A DNA stretch of 64,000 nt from Pseudotabrizicola sp. (GTDB lineage Bacteria > Pseudomonadota > Alphaproteobacteria > Rhodobacterales > Rhodobacteraceae), in the NCBI RefSeq assembly GCF_030656345.1, contig NZ_JAUSNR010000010.1, positions 248,001-312,000 of the forward strand, in the 5' to 3' direction. Below the pieces are notes generated by a model. That model saw nothing but the letters and a program-made list of their open reading frames with translations, was not told the origin of the DNA and did not search any database. Shown here piece after piece: positions 1 through 7,840 of this stretch. The number at the start of each line of letters is the position of its first letter. Within the stretch, counting starts at the first letter, position 1. A program made the position numbers and the translations under genes.

Positions 1-456
1 GCGCGCGGCAATTCTTCCATCGTGGTCTATCATCCCGCAGAAACCGCCCATATCGCGGCGCGGTACCGCGATTTGGTGGCAGAGTTGGGATATAACGGCC
101 TCCGCCCGATGATTGCCGATGAACGCTTCATCAGCTGGTCGCACCAGCCGCATATGCGGGCAATTCCGCGCGATATGGCGGTGAAGCTGCCCACCGAATT
201 CATGCTGCCATGGCCCTGGCTGATCCACCTGCGGGCGTCTCTGCCATGGGTGCGCCGCCGCTGGGCCGGGCTGATCGCGCTGACCCTTCCGGGCGTGGAG
301 GTCAAGGGTGAGGCCCTGCTGACCCTGCCCGACGGGGCAGAGGTGGTGGACCGCAAGGGCCGCCGCCTGATCTGGTCCGAAGCCGCCCTCGGGCCGGTCA
401 AGGCGCGGCTGACCGCCTATTACACGGCACTTCAACACAGCGGGGAAACGCGATGA
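1..456 (+). CDS. C-terminal part of an unknown sialic-acid-locus protein
   Basis: The open frame enters from the left edge, so the N-terminus is missing; about 151 residues are visible up to the TGA at 454-456. I do not recognise the family. The fragment opens with Asn-Ser-Ser followed by a short hydrophobic strand ending in Tyr-His-Pro, and later has a Trp- and Arg-rich stretch (LPWPWLIHL, then LPWVRRRW). Its stop overlaps the neuA start as ATGA, so the two are probably translated together and it likely acts in sialic acid synthesis or transfer. Some bacterial sialyltransferase families carry His-Pro motifs, but that is too little for a functional call. Confidence 0.7.
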   Translation, partial: ARGNSSIVVYHPAETAHIAARYRDLVAELGYNGLRPMIADERFISWSHQPHMRAIPRDMAVKLPTEFMLPWPWLIHLRASLPWVRRRWAGLIALTLPGVEVKGEALLTLPDGAEVVDRKGRRLIWSEAALGPVKARLTAYYTALQHSGETR

Positions 457-1163
457 TCCTGGGTCATATCGGTGCGCGCAAAGGCTCCAAGGGTGTGCCG
501 GGCAAGAACTTCCGCACCCTGTGCGGCAAGCCGCTGATCGACTGGTCGCTGGACCAGCTGTTCGCCAACCCGCGCGTCGGCGCAGTGGTGGTCTCGACCG
601 ACGATCCGGCGATCTATGAACACGCCCGGGCGCGCGGGGCGCTGGACATCGGCTTGCGGCCCGCAGAGCTTGCCACCGACAGCGCGCCGAAATGGGGGGT
701 CTGGCAACATGCGCTGACGGCGTCAGAGCCGATCTGCGGGCCGGTGTCTGCCTTTCTCGATCTGGACTGCACCTCGCCGCTGCGCATCCCCGAAGACATC
801 GACGGCGCATTGGACACGTTTGAAGCCGACACCCCGGACATGGTGATGAGCGTGTGCGAGGCGCGCAAGAACCCCTATTTCAATCTGGTCGAACCCGATG
901 CCACGGGGGCGCTGCAGGTGTCCAAACCCCTGCCCGGCGGGGTCTGGGCGCGGCAGGATGCGCCGGTGGTGTATGAGCATGTCGGCGTGGTCTATGTGGT
1001 GGCCCCCGACTATCTGCGCCGGGCAAAGACCATTTACGAAGGCCGCGTCGTGCCGTTTGTGCTGCCGTCTGAACGCTGCCATGACATTGATACGCCCTAT
1101 GATTTCCGGCTGGTCGAGTTTCTGCTGACCGAACAGCTGAACGCGGGCGTCAGGAAGGTCTGA
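453..1163 (+). CDS. neuA: Acylneuraminate (CMP-sialic acid) cytidylyltransferase
   Basis: Activates sialic acid, or a related nonulosonate, with CTP to CMP-sugar in the cytoplasm. The 236-residue protein has the N-terminal CTP-binding loop GARKGSKGVPGKN (residues 7-19), STDD (48-51), the central LDLDCTSPLR (102-111) and a C-terminal DIDTPYDF metal-site segment, all typical of the NeuA/KdsB fold. Length is close to single-domain NeuA. ATG overlaps the stop of the preceding gene (ATGA). Its 3' end overlaps the convergent GT30 gene by 14 bp. With neuB and neuC nearby the pathway is complete. It could instead activate a legionaminic-type sugar; sequence alone does not settle the substrate. Confidence 0.93.
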   Translation: MILGHIGARKGSKGVPGKNFRTLCGKPLIDWSLDQLFANPRVGAVVVSTDDPAIYEHARARGALDIGLRPAELATDSAPKWGVWQHALTASEPICGPVSAFLDLDCTSPLRIPEDIDGALDTFEADTPDMVMSVCEARKNPYFNLVEPDATGALQVSKPLPGGVWARQDAPVVYEHVGVVYVVAPDYLRRAKTIYEGRVVPFVLPSERCHDIDTPYDFRLVEFLLTEQLNAGVRKV

Positions 1164-2466
1164 CCTGCGCCAGCAGGCACGGGATGGCGTCCAGCGTCTT
1201 GCGGGTCGCATCGGAATGTGCGGCGGTGAAGGCGGCGATCTTGCCTGCGTCGGTCTGCGGGTTGGCCAGCAGACGGGCGGCCAGTGCAGGTGCATCCGGC
1301 ACAGACACGGCCACGCCTGCGGCCTGCGCCTCGGCAAAAGGGTATTCGATGGTATGGGTATGCGGGCCGGTGATCACCGGCTTGCCCAGCACCAGCGCCT
1401 CGGAAATGTTGTGCGCGCCCTTGGGGTTGAAGCCGCCGCCGACAATCACCTGATCGGCCATGGCCAGATAGGCGTACATTTCCCCCAGCGAGTCGCCGAA
1501 AAGGATGTCGGGGCATTGCGGCGGAACCGGCCACAGCGCCGGATCGAACGGCCCCGGCAGGTCTGACCTGCGGATCAGCGAAAACCCTTCGTTCACAAGG
1601 GCTTCGGCCACGCCCTTAAAGCGCTCTGGCCTGCGTGGGACGTAGACGAACACCGGCATCGGCAACGCCTTTGCGGTATGGTCATCGCGCAGCGCGCGCA
1701 TGGCGTGGATATAGGTTGCATCCTCGCCCTCTATCGCGCTTGCAATCGCGATCACGCGGCGCGCGCCCGCGCCGATCCAGTCCCGCGCCGCCTGCCCTGC
1801 GGCCACCAGTTCGGGCGGCACCGGCTGGTCAAAGCGCAGCTCGCCGGTGACGGCAATGTTGCGCACACCGACAGTGGCAAAGCGCTGCGCCTGAAGGTCG
1901 GATTTGACCAAGGCCCCGGCAAAGCCGCGCATCACCGCTTGCCGGATGCGCAGCCCCTTGCTGTCGCGCGAGAGCGCACGGCTGGGGTATTGCGCGTTGC
2001 ACATGAACAGCGGCACCCCGGCCCTGGCGGAGGCGAAAACCATGCGCGGCCAGATCTCGATCTCCATCACCAGCCCGTAGGCGGGACGGAAGGCGCGGAA
2101 AAACCCGGCGTAGGCCCAGCCGGTTTCCAGCGGCACCCAGACCGCCTGCATCCGGCCTGCGGCGATATCGGCAGCAAACACCCGCTCCGCCTCTGCCCGC
2201 CCGGCGGGGGTGAAATGGGTGGTGACAACCCGATCCCCCCGGTCGAGCAGCGCGCGGATCAACGGCACGGCCGATCGCAGTTCCCCAAGCGACACCGCAT
2301 GGACCCAGACCGCCCCCGGCAAGGGTGCCGGGTAGCGGCCAAAGCGTTCGGCCAGATCGGCGGTATAGGCCGGGTCTTTGCGCCCGCGCCGCCACAGATA
2401 CAGCAGGATCAACGGCAGGCCAAAACTCCACACCGCCGACCACAGCAGCAGAAAGCCGCGCATCAT
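1150..2466 (-). CDS. Divergent Kdo-transferase-like glycosyltransferase (GT30 family)
   Basis: The 438-residue protein has an N-terminal membrane anchor (about residues 5-25) and the GT30 fold. The segment WVHAVSLGE (54-62) keeps the Gly-Glu pair that supplies the general base in WaaA. The C-terminal donor-binding region is altered: GAHNISEALVLGKPVITG replaces the usual Gly-Gly-His-Asn-Pro motif, and the canonical Asn-Ala-Arg region reads FMCNAQYPSR. It follows waaA with an ATGA overlap and ends the neuB operon. Family membership predicts transfer of a CMP-activated 3-deoxy-ulosonic acid to a lipid A or core acceptor. Given the locus and the divergence, the donor may be CMP-sialic acid rather than CMP-Kdo (inference). 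Confidence 0.88.
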   Translation of the reverse strand: MMRGFLLLWSAVWSFGLPLILLYLWRRGRKDPAYTADLAERFGRYPAPLPGAVWVHAVSLGELRSAVPLIRALLDRGDRVVTTHFTPAGRAEAERVFAADIAAGRMQAVWVPLETGWAYAGFFRAFRPAYGLVMEIEIWPRMVFASARAGVPLFMCNAQYPSRALSRDSKGLRIRQAVMRGFAGALVKSDLQAQRFATVGVRNIAVTGELRFDQPVPPELVAAGQAARDWIGAGARRVIAIASAIEGEDATYIHAMRALRDDHTAKALPMPVFVYVPRRPERFKGVAEALVNEGFSLIRRSDLPGPFDPALWPVPPQCPDILFGDSLGEMYAYLAMADQVIVGGGFNPKGAHNISEALVLGKPVITGPHTHTIEYPFAEAQAAGVAVSVPDAPALAARLLANPQTDAGKIAAFTAAHSDATRKTLDAIPCLLAQVRPS

Positions 2467-3731
2467 GGGCGCACCAGTGCCAGCAGATCGGTCGCCAGCG
2501 GGGTCAGCGCGCCCCCGGCCCTGTGCACGATCTGCGCCGCCCGCCCCGCCATTGCGGGCAGGTCGGGGTTTTGCAAAGCCGCCGCAAGCCCGCCGGGGGC
2601 CAGTGACAGCGCCGCAGCTTTGGCCTGCAACTGGCTGTAATCGCCTTCAAAATTGGAAATGTCCGGCCCATGCAGGATGGCGGTGCCAAAATGCGCCGCC
2701 TCCCACGGGTTGTGGCCGCCGATGGCGTCGAACCCGCCGCCGATCAGCGCCGACTCTGCCACGCGGTACCACAGGCCCATTTCACCATAGGTGTCGGCCA
2801 GCCAGACCGCATCGCTGGCCGAGGGCACCCGGCCAAGGCTGCGCCGGGCAAAGGGCAGCCGCGCCTCGGTCAGCGTTGACGCCACCGCCCCGGCCCGGCC
2901 CGCATCGCGCGGGGCCAGCACCAGCAGCCAGCGCGGATCATCCCGCCACAGGCTGGCCTGCGCCGCCATCGCCTGCGCCTCATCCCCCGGATGGGTCGAT
3001 GCAGCAACCCAGACCCGGCGGCCCTGCACCGCGGCCTGCGCCTGCGCCAGTGCCACAGGGTCGGCGGCCAGCGGCGGGGCGGCCGATTTCAGCGATCCGG
3101 TGACCTGCACCTGCGCCGCCCCCAGCGCCCGCAGATGACCGGCGCTGCGAGTGTCCTGCGCGGTGATCAGCCTGAACCGGGCCAGCAGATCCCCATAAAG
3201 CCCGCGCGCACGCGCCCGGCGGGCAAAACCCGCATCAGTCATCCGCGCATTGACCAGCGCCAGCGGGACGCCGCGCGCATGGGCGGCGACCACGGCCCCC
3301 GGCCACAGCTCTTGCTCGGCCCAGACCGACAGGTCGGGCTGCCAGTGGTCGAGGAACCGGCGCAGATAGCGCGGCGCATCCAGCGGCAGATACTGGTGCC
3401 GGGTTCCGGGGGGCAGGTTGGCCCCGATCACCTGCGCCGAAGACCGGGCCGAGGAGGTAATGAGGAACTGCAGCGCCGGGTCAAGCCGGGCCATCGCCGC
3501 GATCAAACCGCGCAGCGCCAGCACCTCACCCAGCCCCACCGCATGCAGCCAGATCAGCCGCCCCGCTGGCCGGGGGGCCGAAGGCTGGCCGCGCTTTTCC
3601 GTCACCCGTGCGGGGTCTTCCTTGCCGCGCGCCAGACGGCGGCGCAGCACCAGCGGGCCTGCCAGGGCGATCAGCGGGCTGGCCGCCAGATAGGCCCGCA
3701 GGACCGGGCCGGTGGGCGCAGGCTCAGCCAC
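2463..3731 (-). CDS. waaA: 3-deoxy-D-manno-octulosonic acid transferase
   Basis: Transfers Kdo from CMP-Kdo to lipid A precursor at the inner membrane. The frame is open far upstream inside neuC, but the coding start is best placed at the GTG at 3731, which gives 422 residues, normal for WaaA, with a hydrophobic segment at 13-29. WLHAVGLGE (61-69), an LVNARMTD segment and GGFDAIGGHNPWEAA near the C-terminus are canonical GT30 features, more so than in the next gene. The start overlaps the neuC stop by 8 bases and the stop overlaps the second GT30 gene (ATGA). I see no lpxK beside it. It could instead be the second nonulosonyl-transferase of the locus. Confidence 0.9.
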   Translation of the reverse strand: MAEPAPTGPVLRAYLAASPLIALAGPLVLRRRLARGKEDPARVTEKRGQPSAPRPAGRLIWLHAVGLGEVLALRGLIAAMARLDPALQFLITSSARSSAQVIGANLPPGTRHQYLPLDAPRYLRRFLDHWQPDLSVWAEQELWPGAVVAAHARGVPLALVNARMTDAGFARRARARGLYGDLLARFRLITAQDTRSAGHLRALGAAQVQVTGSLKSAAPPLAADPVALAQAQAAVQGRRVWVAASTHPGDEAQAMAAQASLWRDDPRWLLVLAPRDAGRAGAVASTLTEARLPFARRSLGRVPSASDAVWLADTYGEMGLWYRVAESALIGGGFDAIGGHNPWEAAHFGTAILHGPDISNFEGDYSQLQAKAAALSLAPGGLAAALQNPDLPAMAGRAAQIVHRAGGALTPLATDLLALVRP

Positions 3732-4863
3732 CGTCTTTTTCAACCGTGTCTTGGTCGCGGAAGGCCTTTTGCAAGCCCTGCGCCCAGAATTCCGGGCGGC
3801 TGAGGGTTTGCGCAAACCGCTCTGCCGCATGGCCTGCGCCAAAGCCCGTGTCGGGCGCATGGCGTTGGCCCCAGCGGGCGGCCAGAAACTGCGCCACCCC
3901 CGCCGCGTCACCCGCCGCCGCAAATTCGACCGACGCCGCCATGGCCCGGTTGGTCTGCCGCGTGCCGACATCCAGCGAGGGCAGGCCCAGAAACGGGGCC
4001 TCACGCACCCCGGCGCTGGAATTGCCGACCATGCAGGCGGCATGTTTCATCAGTTCCGAAAAATGCGCAAAGCGCATTGAGGGGATCAGGCGGAACCGCT
4101 CCTTGGGCAGCGCATCCAGCACCGCGAAAATCGCCTCTGACCCCGGATCATTGTTCGGCGCAATCACCACGAAATTCCGCCCCGAAGCGCTGAGCGCGCC
4201 AAACAGCGCCTGCGCCTGCGCGCCCATGCTGGCCTGTTCCGACGTGACCGGGTGGAACACCGCGATGCCATACTCGGCAAAGGGAATGTCATAGCGCGCC
4301 GTCACTTCGGCCAGCGTCACGCCCGATGGCCCGGCGTGGAAGTCAAGTTCCGGCGAGCCGATCACATGGATCGCCGCCTCGGGTTCGCCTAACGCCATCA
4401 CCCGGCGCTTTGCGCTGTCGGAGGACACGAAATGATGCGTCGCAAGCTTGGTGTTGCAATGGCGGAACACCTCGTCAATCGTGCCCGACACCTCGCCGCC
4501 CTCGATATGGGCCGAGGCGATGTAATTGGTGGCGGCCACCAGCGCCCCCGCCAGCGCCTCGATCCGGTCACCGTGGATGACGATCAGGTCGGGTGAATGT
4601 TCGGTGATATAGTCGGAAAAGCCCACCACGGTCTTCGCCAGCACAATATCCTGCCCGTCGCCGGGGCGCTGGTTCAGAAATTCATGCACCCGCACCCCGG
4701 CCATGCGCTGCACCTCAAGCTTGGTGAGGCCGTAACGGTCCATCATATGCATGCCGGTGACAAAAAACGTCACCCGATGCCCGGCATCCCGCGCGGCGGC
4801 AGCAAGCGGTTCCAGCTTGCCGAAATCGGCACGGGTGCCGGTGAGGAAGAGGAGAGATTTCAT
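3724..4863 (-). CDS. neuC: UDP-N-acetylglucosamine 2-epimerase (hydrolysing)
   Basis: Converts UDP-GlcNAc to ManNAc and UDP, the first committed step of sialic acid synthesis. The 379-residue protein starts MKSLLFLTGTRADFGKL, has GDR at 98-100 and the diagnostic HIEGGEVSGTIDE motif (about 119-131), then GNSSAGVREAPFLGLPSLDVG in the C-terminal UDP-binding half. ATG overlaps the upstream glycosyltransferase stop (ATGA). A legionaminic-pathway epimerase acting on a diacetamido sugar would look similar, but no bacillosamine-type synthesis genes are in view, which favours ManNAc. Confidence 0.93.
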   Translation of the reverse strand: MKSLLFLTGTRADFGKLEPLAAAARDAGHRVTFFVTGMHMMDRYGLTKLEVQRMAGVRVHEFLNQRPGDGQDIVLAKTVVGFSDYITEHSPDLIVIHGDRIEALAGALVAATNYIASAHIEGGEVSGTIDEVFRHCNTKLATHHFVSSDSAKRRVMALGEPEAAIHVIGSPELDFHAGPSGVTLAEVTARYDIPFAEYGIAVFHPVTSEQASMGAQAQALFGALSASGRNFVVIAPNNDPGSEAIFAVLDALPKERFRLIPSMRFAHFSELMKHAACMVGNSSAGVREAPFLGLPSLDVGTRQTNRAMAASVEFAAAGDAAGVAQFLAARWGQRHAPDTGFGAGHAAERFAQTLSRPEFWAQGLQKAFRDQDTVEKDGG

Positions 4864-5984
4864 TCCCTAATCGTCTCAGAATAAACCTGTTTTAGTAATG
4901 TCTTTGTCTCTGAATCCTCAACCATGGCCCCATAGTCACACTTCGAGCGATCATACTTCCAAGAGGTCGAGATGTTGCGGCAATGCAGGAAAGTGAAGTG
5001 TTCGCGATTCACAAATGGCACTCGCTTAAAATTCTTAACACCATGTACCTTGAGCGTCTGCCGCGCCGCCAAACCGTCCGGGCGCAAACAATACTTCGGT
5101 GGACAAGCTGTGTCACCCGGCAGCATCAAAGTATGATCGCGGTGGCGAACAACAGGACTCCCCGGCGCAGCATACCGCCAATGGCCGGTGGCCATGACAA
5201 GCCCGAACGTGGCAGATTCGACTGCATCAAATATCGCCTCGCCACTGGCAGAAACTATCAGCTCGTCTACATCTACATTCAGCACGGCCCTCGCATAACG
5301 CAGCCATAGCATCCAAAAGGCATTCATGAGGGCCGTCTGCAAGAACGCGCCATCCTGAGCGCGGTGAGCTGTAGTAATGTCAGGACCATAGCGGGAAGGC
5401 ACCTGCATCACCTCGGCTCTATTATAGCCTGCAACCGAGCGAAGTGTCGCGGCTAGCTCATCTGCTTCATACGCGGTCGTACCATTGTCAACAATCAACA
5501 CCGCATCCGCTTTGTGCATCTGCTGATTCCAGATCATCCAATCCTTAATCCATGCTAAATCGTTATTCCGTGACATGGTGTATACAACACGACGCCCGGC
5601 GAAACGCGCGCTGTCACAGGATAAGACGGGCATCGCACTCTCAGTACCATCTACAGCCATGGTCAGGATCGACCCTGATGGGATATTAACGAAGATGAGC
5701 TGATCGAATTTCTCTGCATGAATAACATGTGGAGCGTCAAGCTTCTGGCCATTTAAATAAAACTGGGCCCGCTTTACCACCAACGAAAAGTTCAGCATCG
5801 GCGGGGCGAAAACATGGAGTTGGCGCACCACTGCGTCATAAATCGCAGTGTAGAATAGAGTAGTGGAGTCGTAGAGGTCCCAGAATGCTTCGGATGTAAC
5901 TTTCGCACGCGGGGGCGGATCGCGTCTGAGCCCCAGCTCCGGGGGAATAGTCAAACTAGTCAGCCGGGTAATTGTTTGCGTCAC
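4860..5984 (-). CDS. GT2/GT92-like glycosyltransferase, AT-rich insert in the operon
   Basis: A 374-residue cytoplasmic protein. Residues 137-170 (starting MSRNNDLAWIKDW, ending VDNGTT) and DVDEL (238-242) match the nucleotide-binding and Asp-x-Asp metal site of the GT2-4/GT92 type of glycosyltransferase; donor and acceptor are unknown. I chose the GTG at 5984 because it overlaps the upstream stop (GTGA) and has AAGGA seven bases before it. Base composition is strikingly different: 22 of 60 bases at 4861-4920 are G or C, against 45 of 60 at 2461-2520. This points to recent acquisition, although the overlaps show it is well integrated. Confidence 0.82.
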   Translation of the reverse strand: MTQTITRLTSLTIPPELGLRRDPPPRAKVTSEAFWDLYDSTTLFYTAIYDAVVRQLHVFAPPMLNFSLVVKRAQFYLNGQKLDAPHVIHAEKFDQLIFVNIPSGSILTMAVDGTESAMPVLSCDSARFAGRRVVYTMSRNNDLAWIKDWMIWNQQMHKADAVLIVDNGTTAYEADELAATLRSVAGYNRAEVMQVPSRYGPDITTAHRAQDGAFLQTALMNAFWMLWLRYARAVLNVDVDELIVSASGEAIFDAVESATFGLVMATGHWRYAAPGSPVVRHRDHTLMLPGDTACPPKYCLRPDGLAARQTLKVHGVKNFKRVPFVNREHFTFLHCRNISTSWKYDRSKCDYGAMVEDSETKTLLKQVYSETIRE

Positions 5985-6757
5985 AACCAATTCCTTTTCC
6001 AAGCGGCGAGCATTCCCCGCCGGGACAGCCAATACGCACGCCGCAGGTAGTTGCCTGCGCGCATGGCATAATTGCCAAGGCGTTTGTGGCGGCGTGGTTT
6101 GACCACCTCGGCAAAGTTCTGTCCGGTGATCGTGCTGTTGCCCCCGTCATCGACATGGCTGGGAAATGGTTCCAGCCCAATCAAACGGAAATCATGTTCA
6201 AAAAACCGCGTCGCCTCATAATCTATTGGCAGGCGGATCGGCAGCAGCCTTGGCAACAAGCGCGCCGCCAGTTCGGCTGTGATCAGATAGGCGCCAAAGC
6301 CGGTAGCGGGGCCAAGATAGGCGTTCAGCTGCCAGTCCTGCACCCTGCCCTGCCGCAGTGGCAGCTTGGCGCGTATCCTGTTCAGCTTCAGCATGTCCCA
6401 CTGATCCCTGACCGTCAGCGCGGCCGCGACTGCGGGCAGGAAGTTATCATGAAACACCACGTCATCTTCCAGCACCAGCCCCACTTCAGCGCCCGAGTCG
6501 ATCAGCTGCCGCCATGCTTCCAGATGCGACAGATAGCAGCCCAGTTCAGCGGCCAGCGGAGGACGACCCATCAGCGCGGTAAAGCGGGCGGTGTCGGCCA
6601 TGGGCGCGATGCGCGCGGCCTCGGCCTTGCCGTCAATGGCCGCGATGCGGGTGACCGTCAGCCCCATCGTTTCAAACTGCGCCTCCATCCTGGCACGCCG
6701 TTCGGTGGCCCGGTCAAGGTTGATCATCCAGATCGGCAGCGAAAGTGCTGCGGTCAC
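5981..6757 (-). CDS. GT25-family glycosyltransferase (LPS core type)
   Basis: A 258-residue protein of the LPS glycosyltransferase family 25. Features are the start segment LPIWMINLDRATERR, the ELGCYLSHLEAW motif and the LVLEDDVVFHDNF metal-binding segment in the first half, then TGFGAYLITAELA. Members add galactose or other hexoses to lipooligosaccharide cores. The GTG at 6757 overlaps the neuB stop (GTGA); an in-frame GTG at 6772 is also possible. A basic C-terminus (KPRRHKRLG onward) may contact the membrane. It probably builds the acceptor to which sialic acid is attached, but the sugar cannot be read from sequence. Confidence 0.88.
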   Translation of the reverse strand: MTAALSLPIWMINLDRATERRARMEAQFETMGLTVTRIAAIDGKAEAARIAPMADTARFTALMGRPPLAAELGCYLSHLEAWRQLIDSGAEVGLVLEDDVVFHDNFLPAVAAALTVRDQWDMLKLNRIRAKLPLRQGRVQDWQLNAYLGPATGFGAYLITAELAARLLPRLLPIRLPIDYEATRFFEHDFRLIGLEPFPSHVDDGGNSTITGQNFAEVVKPRRHKRLGNYAMRAGNYLRRAYWLSRRGMLAAWKRNWL

Positions 6758-7782
6758 CCCAGATCCCCCCACTTCAGCTGTGTATTGCGCGTCACCGCGC
6801 GGGTCAGGCGTTTGCCCAGCACCTTGTCGAACTCATAGCCCGCAATCTCTCCGCTGCCGGGGCGGCGGGCCCAGATGTCGGATTCGGTGATCACATGGCC
6901 TGCGGGCAGGTCGCGGTCGGCGACCACAGAGGCGCGGGCGAAGCGGTAGACATCTTCTTCCGGGCCGGTGCGCTGTTTGGGGTTGTTGGCGGCGATCCAG
7001 ATCTCACGCGAGCGGTCGATCAGGTGGCGCAGTTCGGACGGGTCCATCGAATTGATGATGTCGGGGCCCTTGCGGTAGCGGCTGTCGGTGTAGTGCCGCT
7101 CCAGTATGCAGGCGCCAAGCGCCACAGAGGCAAGGGCCATCTCCGGCCCGATGGAATGGTCGGAGAAGCCGACAACCGCGTTCGGAAAGGCGTTTTTCAG
7201 GTCAGTCACGCCGCGCAGCGACACGATTTCCGGCGGGCTGGGGTACAGGTTGGTGCATTCCAGCAGCGCATACTCCACCCCCGCCGCATCCAGAATCGCC
7301 ACCGATGCGCGGATCGTCTCGATCGTCTGCATGCCGGTCGACAGAATCACCGGCTTGCCCTTGCGGGCGATGTGGCGGATCAGCGGCAGGTTGTCAGCCT
7401 CTCCCGACCCGATCTTGTAGGCGGGCACATCGAGGGTTTCCAGAAAATCGGCCGCCGCGCGCGAAAACGGCGTCGATATCCAGATCATCCCCAGACTTTC
7501 GGTATAGCGCTTCAGCTCTGCCTCATCGGGCAGCGACAGGGCGCAGCGCTCCATCACATGCCAGATCGAGACATCGGCATTGGGCGGAAAGATCGACTTT
7601 GCCTCATCGGTCATTTCATCTTCGATAATATGGGTCTGATGCTTGATCATCTCGCAGCCGGCACCCGCCGCCAGACGGACCATTTCCTTGGCGACATCCA
7701 GGCTGCCGCCATGGTTGATGCCGATTTCGGCGATGACCAGAGGCGGGTGATCCGGGCCGATCTGACGGGAGCCGATGCGCAT
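6754..7782 (-). CDS. neuB: N-acetylneuraminate (sialic acid) synthase
   Basis: Condenses ManNAc with phosphoenolpyruvate to form N-acetylneuraminate. The 342-residue protein has a TIM-barrel domain with IAEIGINHGGS (near residue 20), IKHQTHIIEDEM (46-57) and FSDHSIGPEMALASVALGA, followed by a C-terminal SAF (antifreeze-like) domain from about residue 280. The ATG at 7782 is preceded by GAGGA at suitable spacing; the frame remains open upstream but without family similarity. It is the first sialic acid gene of the leftward operon, 58 bp after the deacetylase-fold gene, so a promoter may lie in that gap or transcription may enter from further upstream. Confidence 0.95.
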   Translation of the reverse strand: MRIGSRQIGPDHPPLVIAEIGINHGGSLDVAKEMVRLAAGAGCEMIKHQTHIIEDEMTDEAKSIFPPNADVSIWHVMERCALSLPDEAELKRYTESLGMIWISTPFSRAAADFLETLDVPAYKIGSGEADNLPLIRHIARKGKPVILSTGMQTIETIRASVAILDAAGVEYALLECTNLYPSPPEIVSLRGVTDLKNAFPNAVVGFSDHSIGPEMALASVALGACILERHYTDSRYRKGPDIINSMDPSELRHLIDRSREIWIAANNPKQRTGPEEDVYRFARASVVADRDLPAGHVITESDIWARRPGSGEIAGYEFDKVLGKRLTRAVTRNTQLKWGDLG

Positions 7783-7840
7783 GGGCTGTTCCTCAAGCTG
7801 TTTGTCCTGATCTACCGCCCGCGCCCGCGCAAGGGAAGCC

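Noticed and set aside
2463..4043. Longer N-terminus for waaA reaching into neuC
   Set aside because: The additional ~100 residues are the antiphase reading of neuC and lack similarity; the GTG at 3731 gives normal length.
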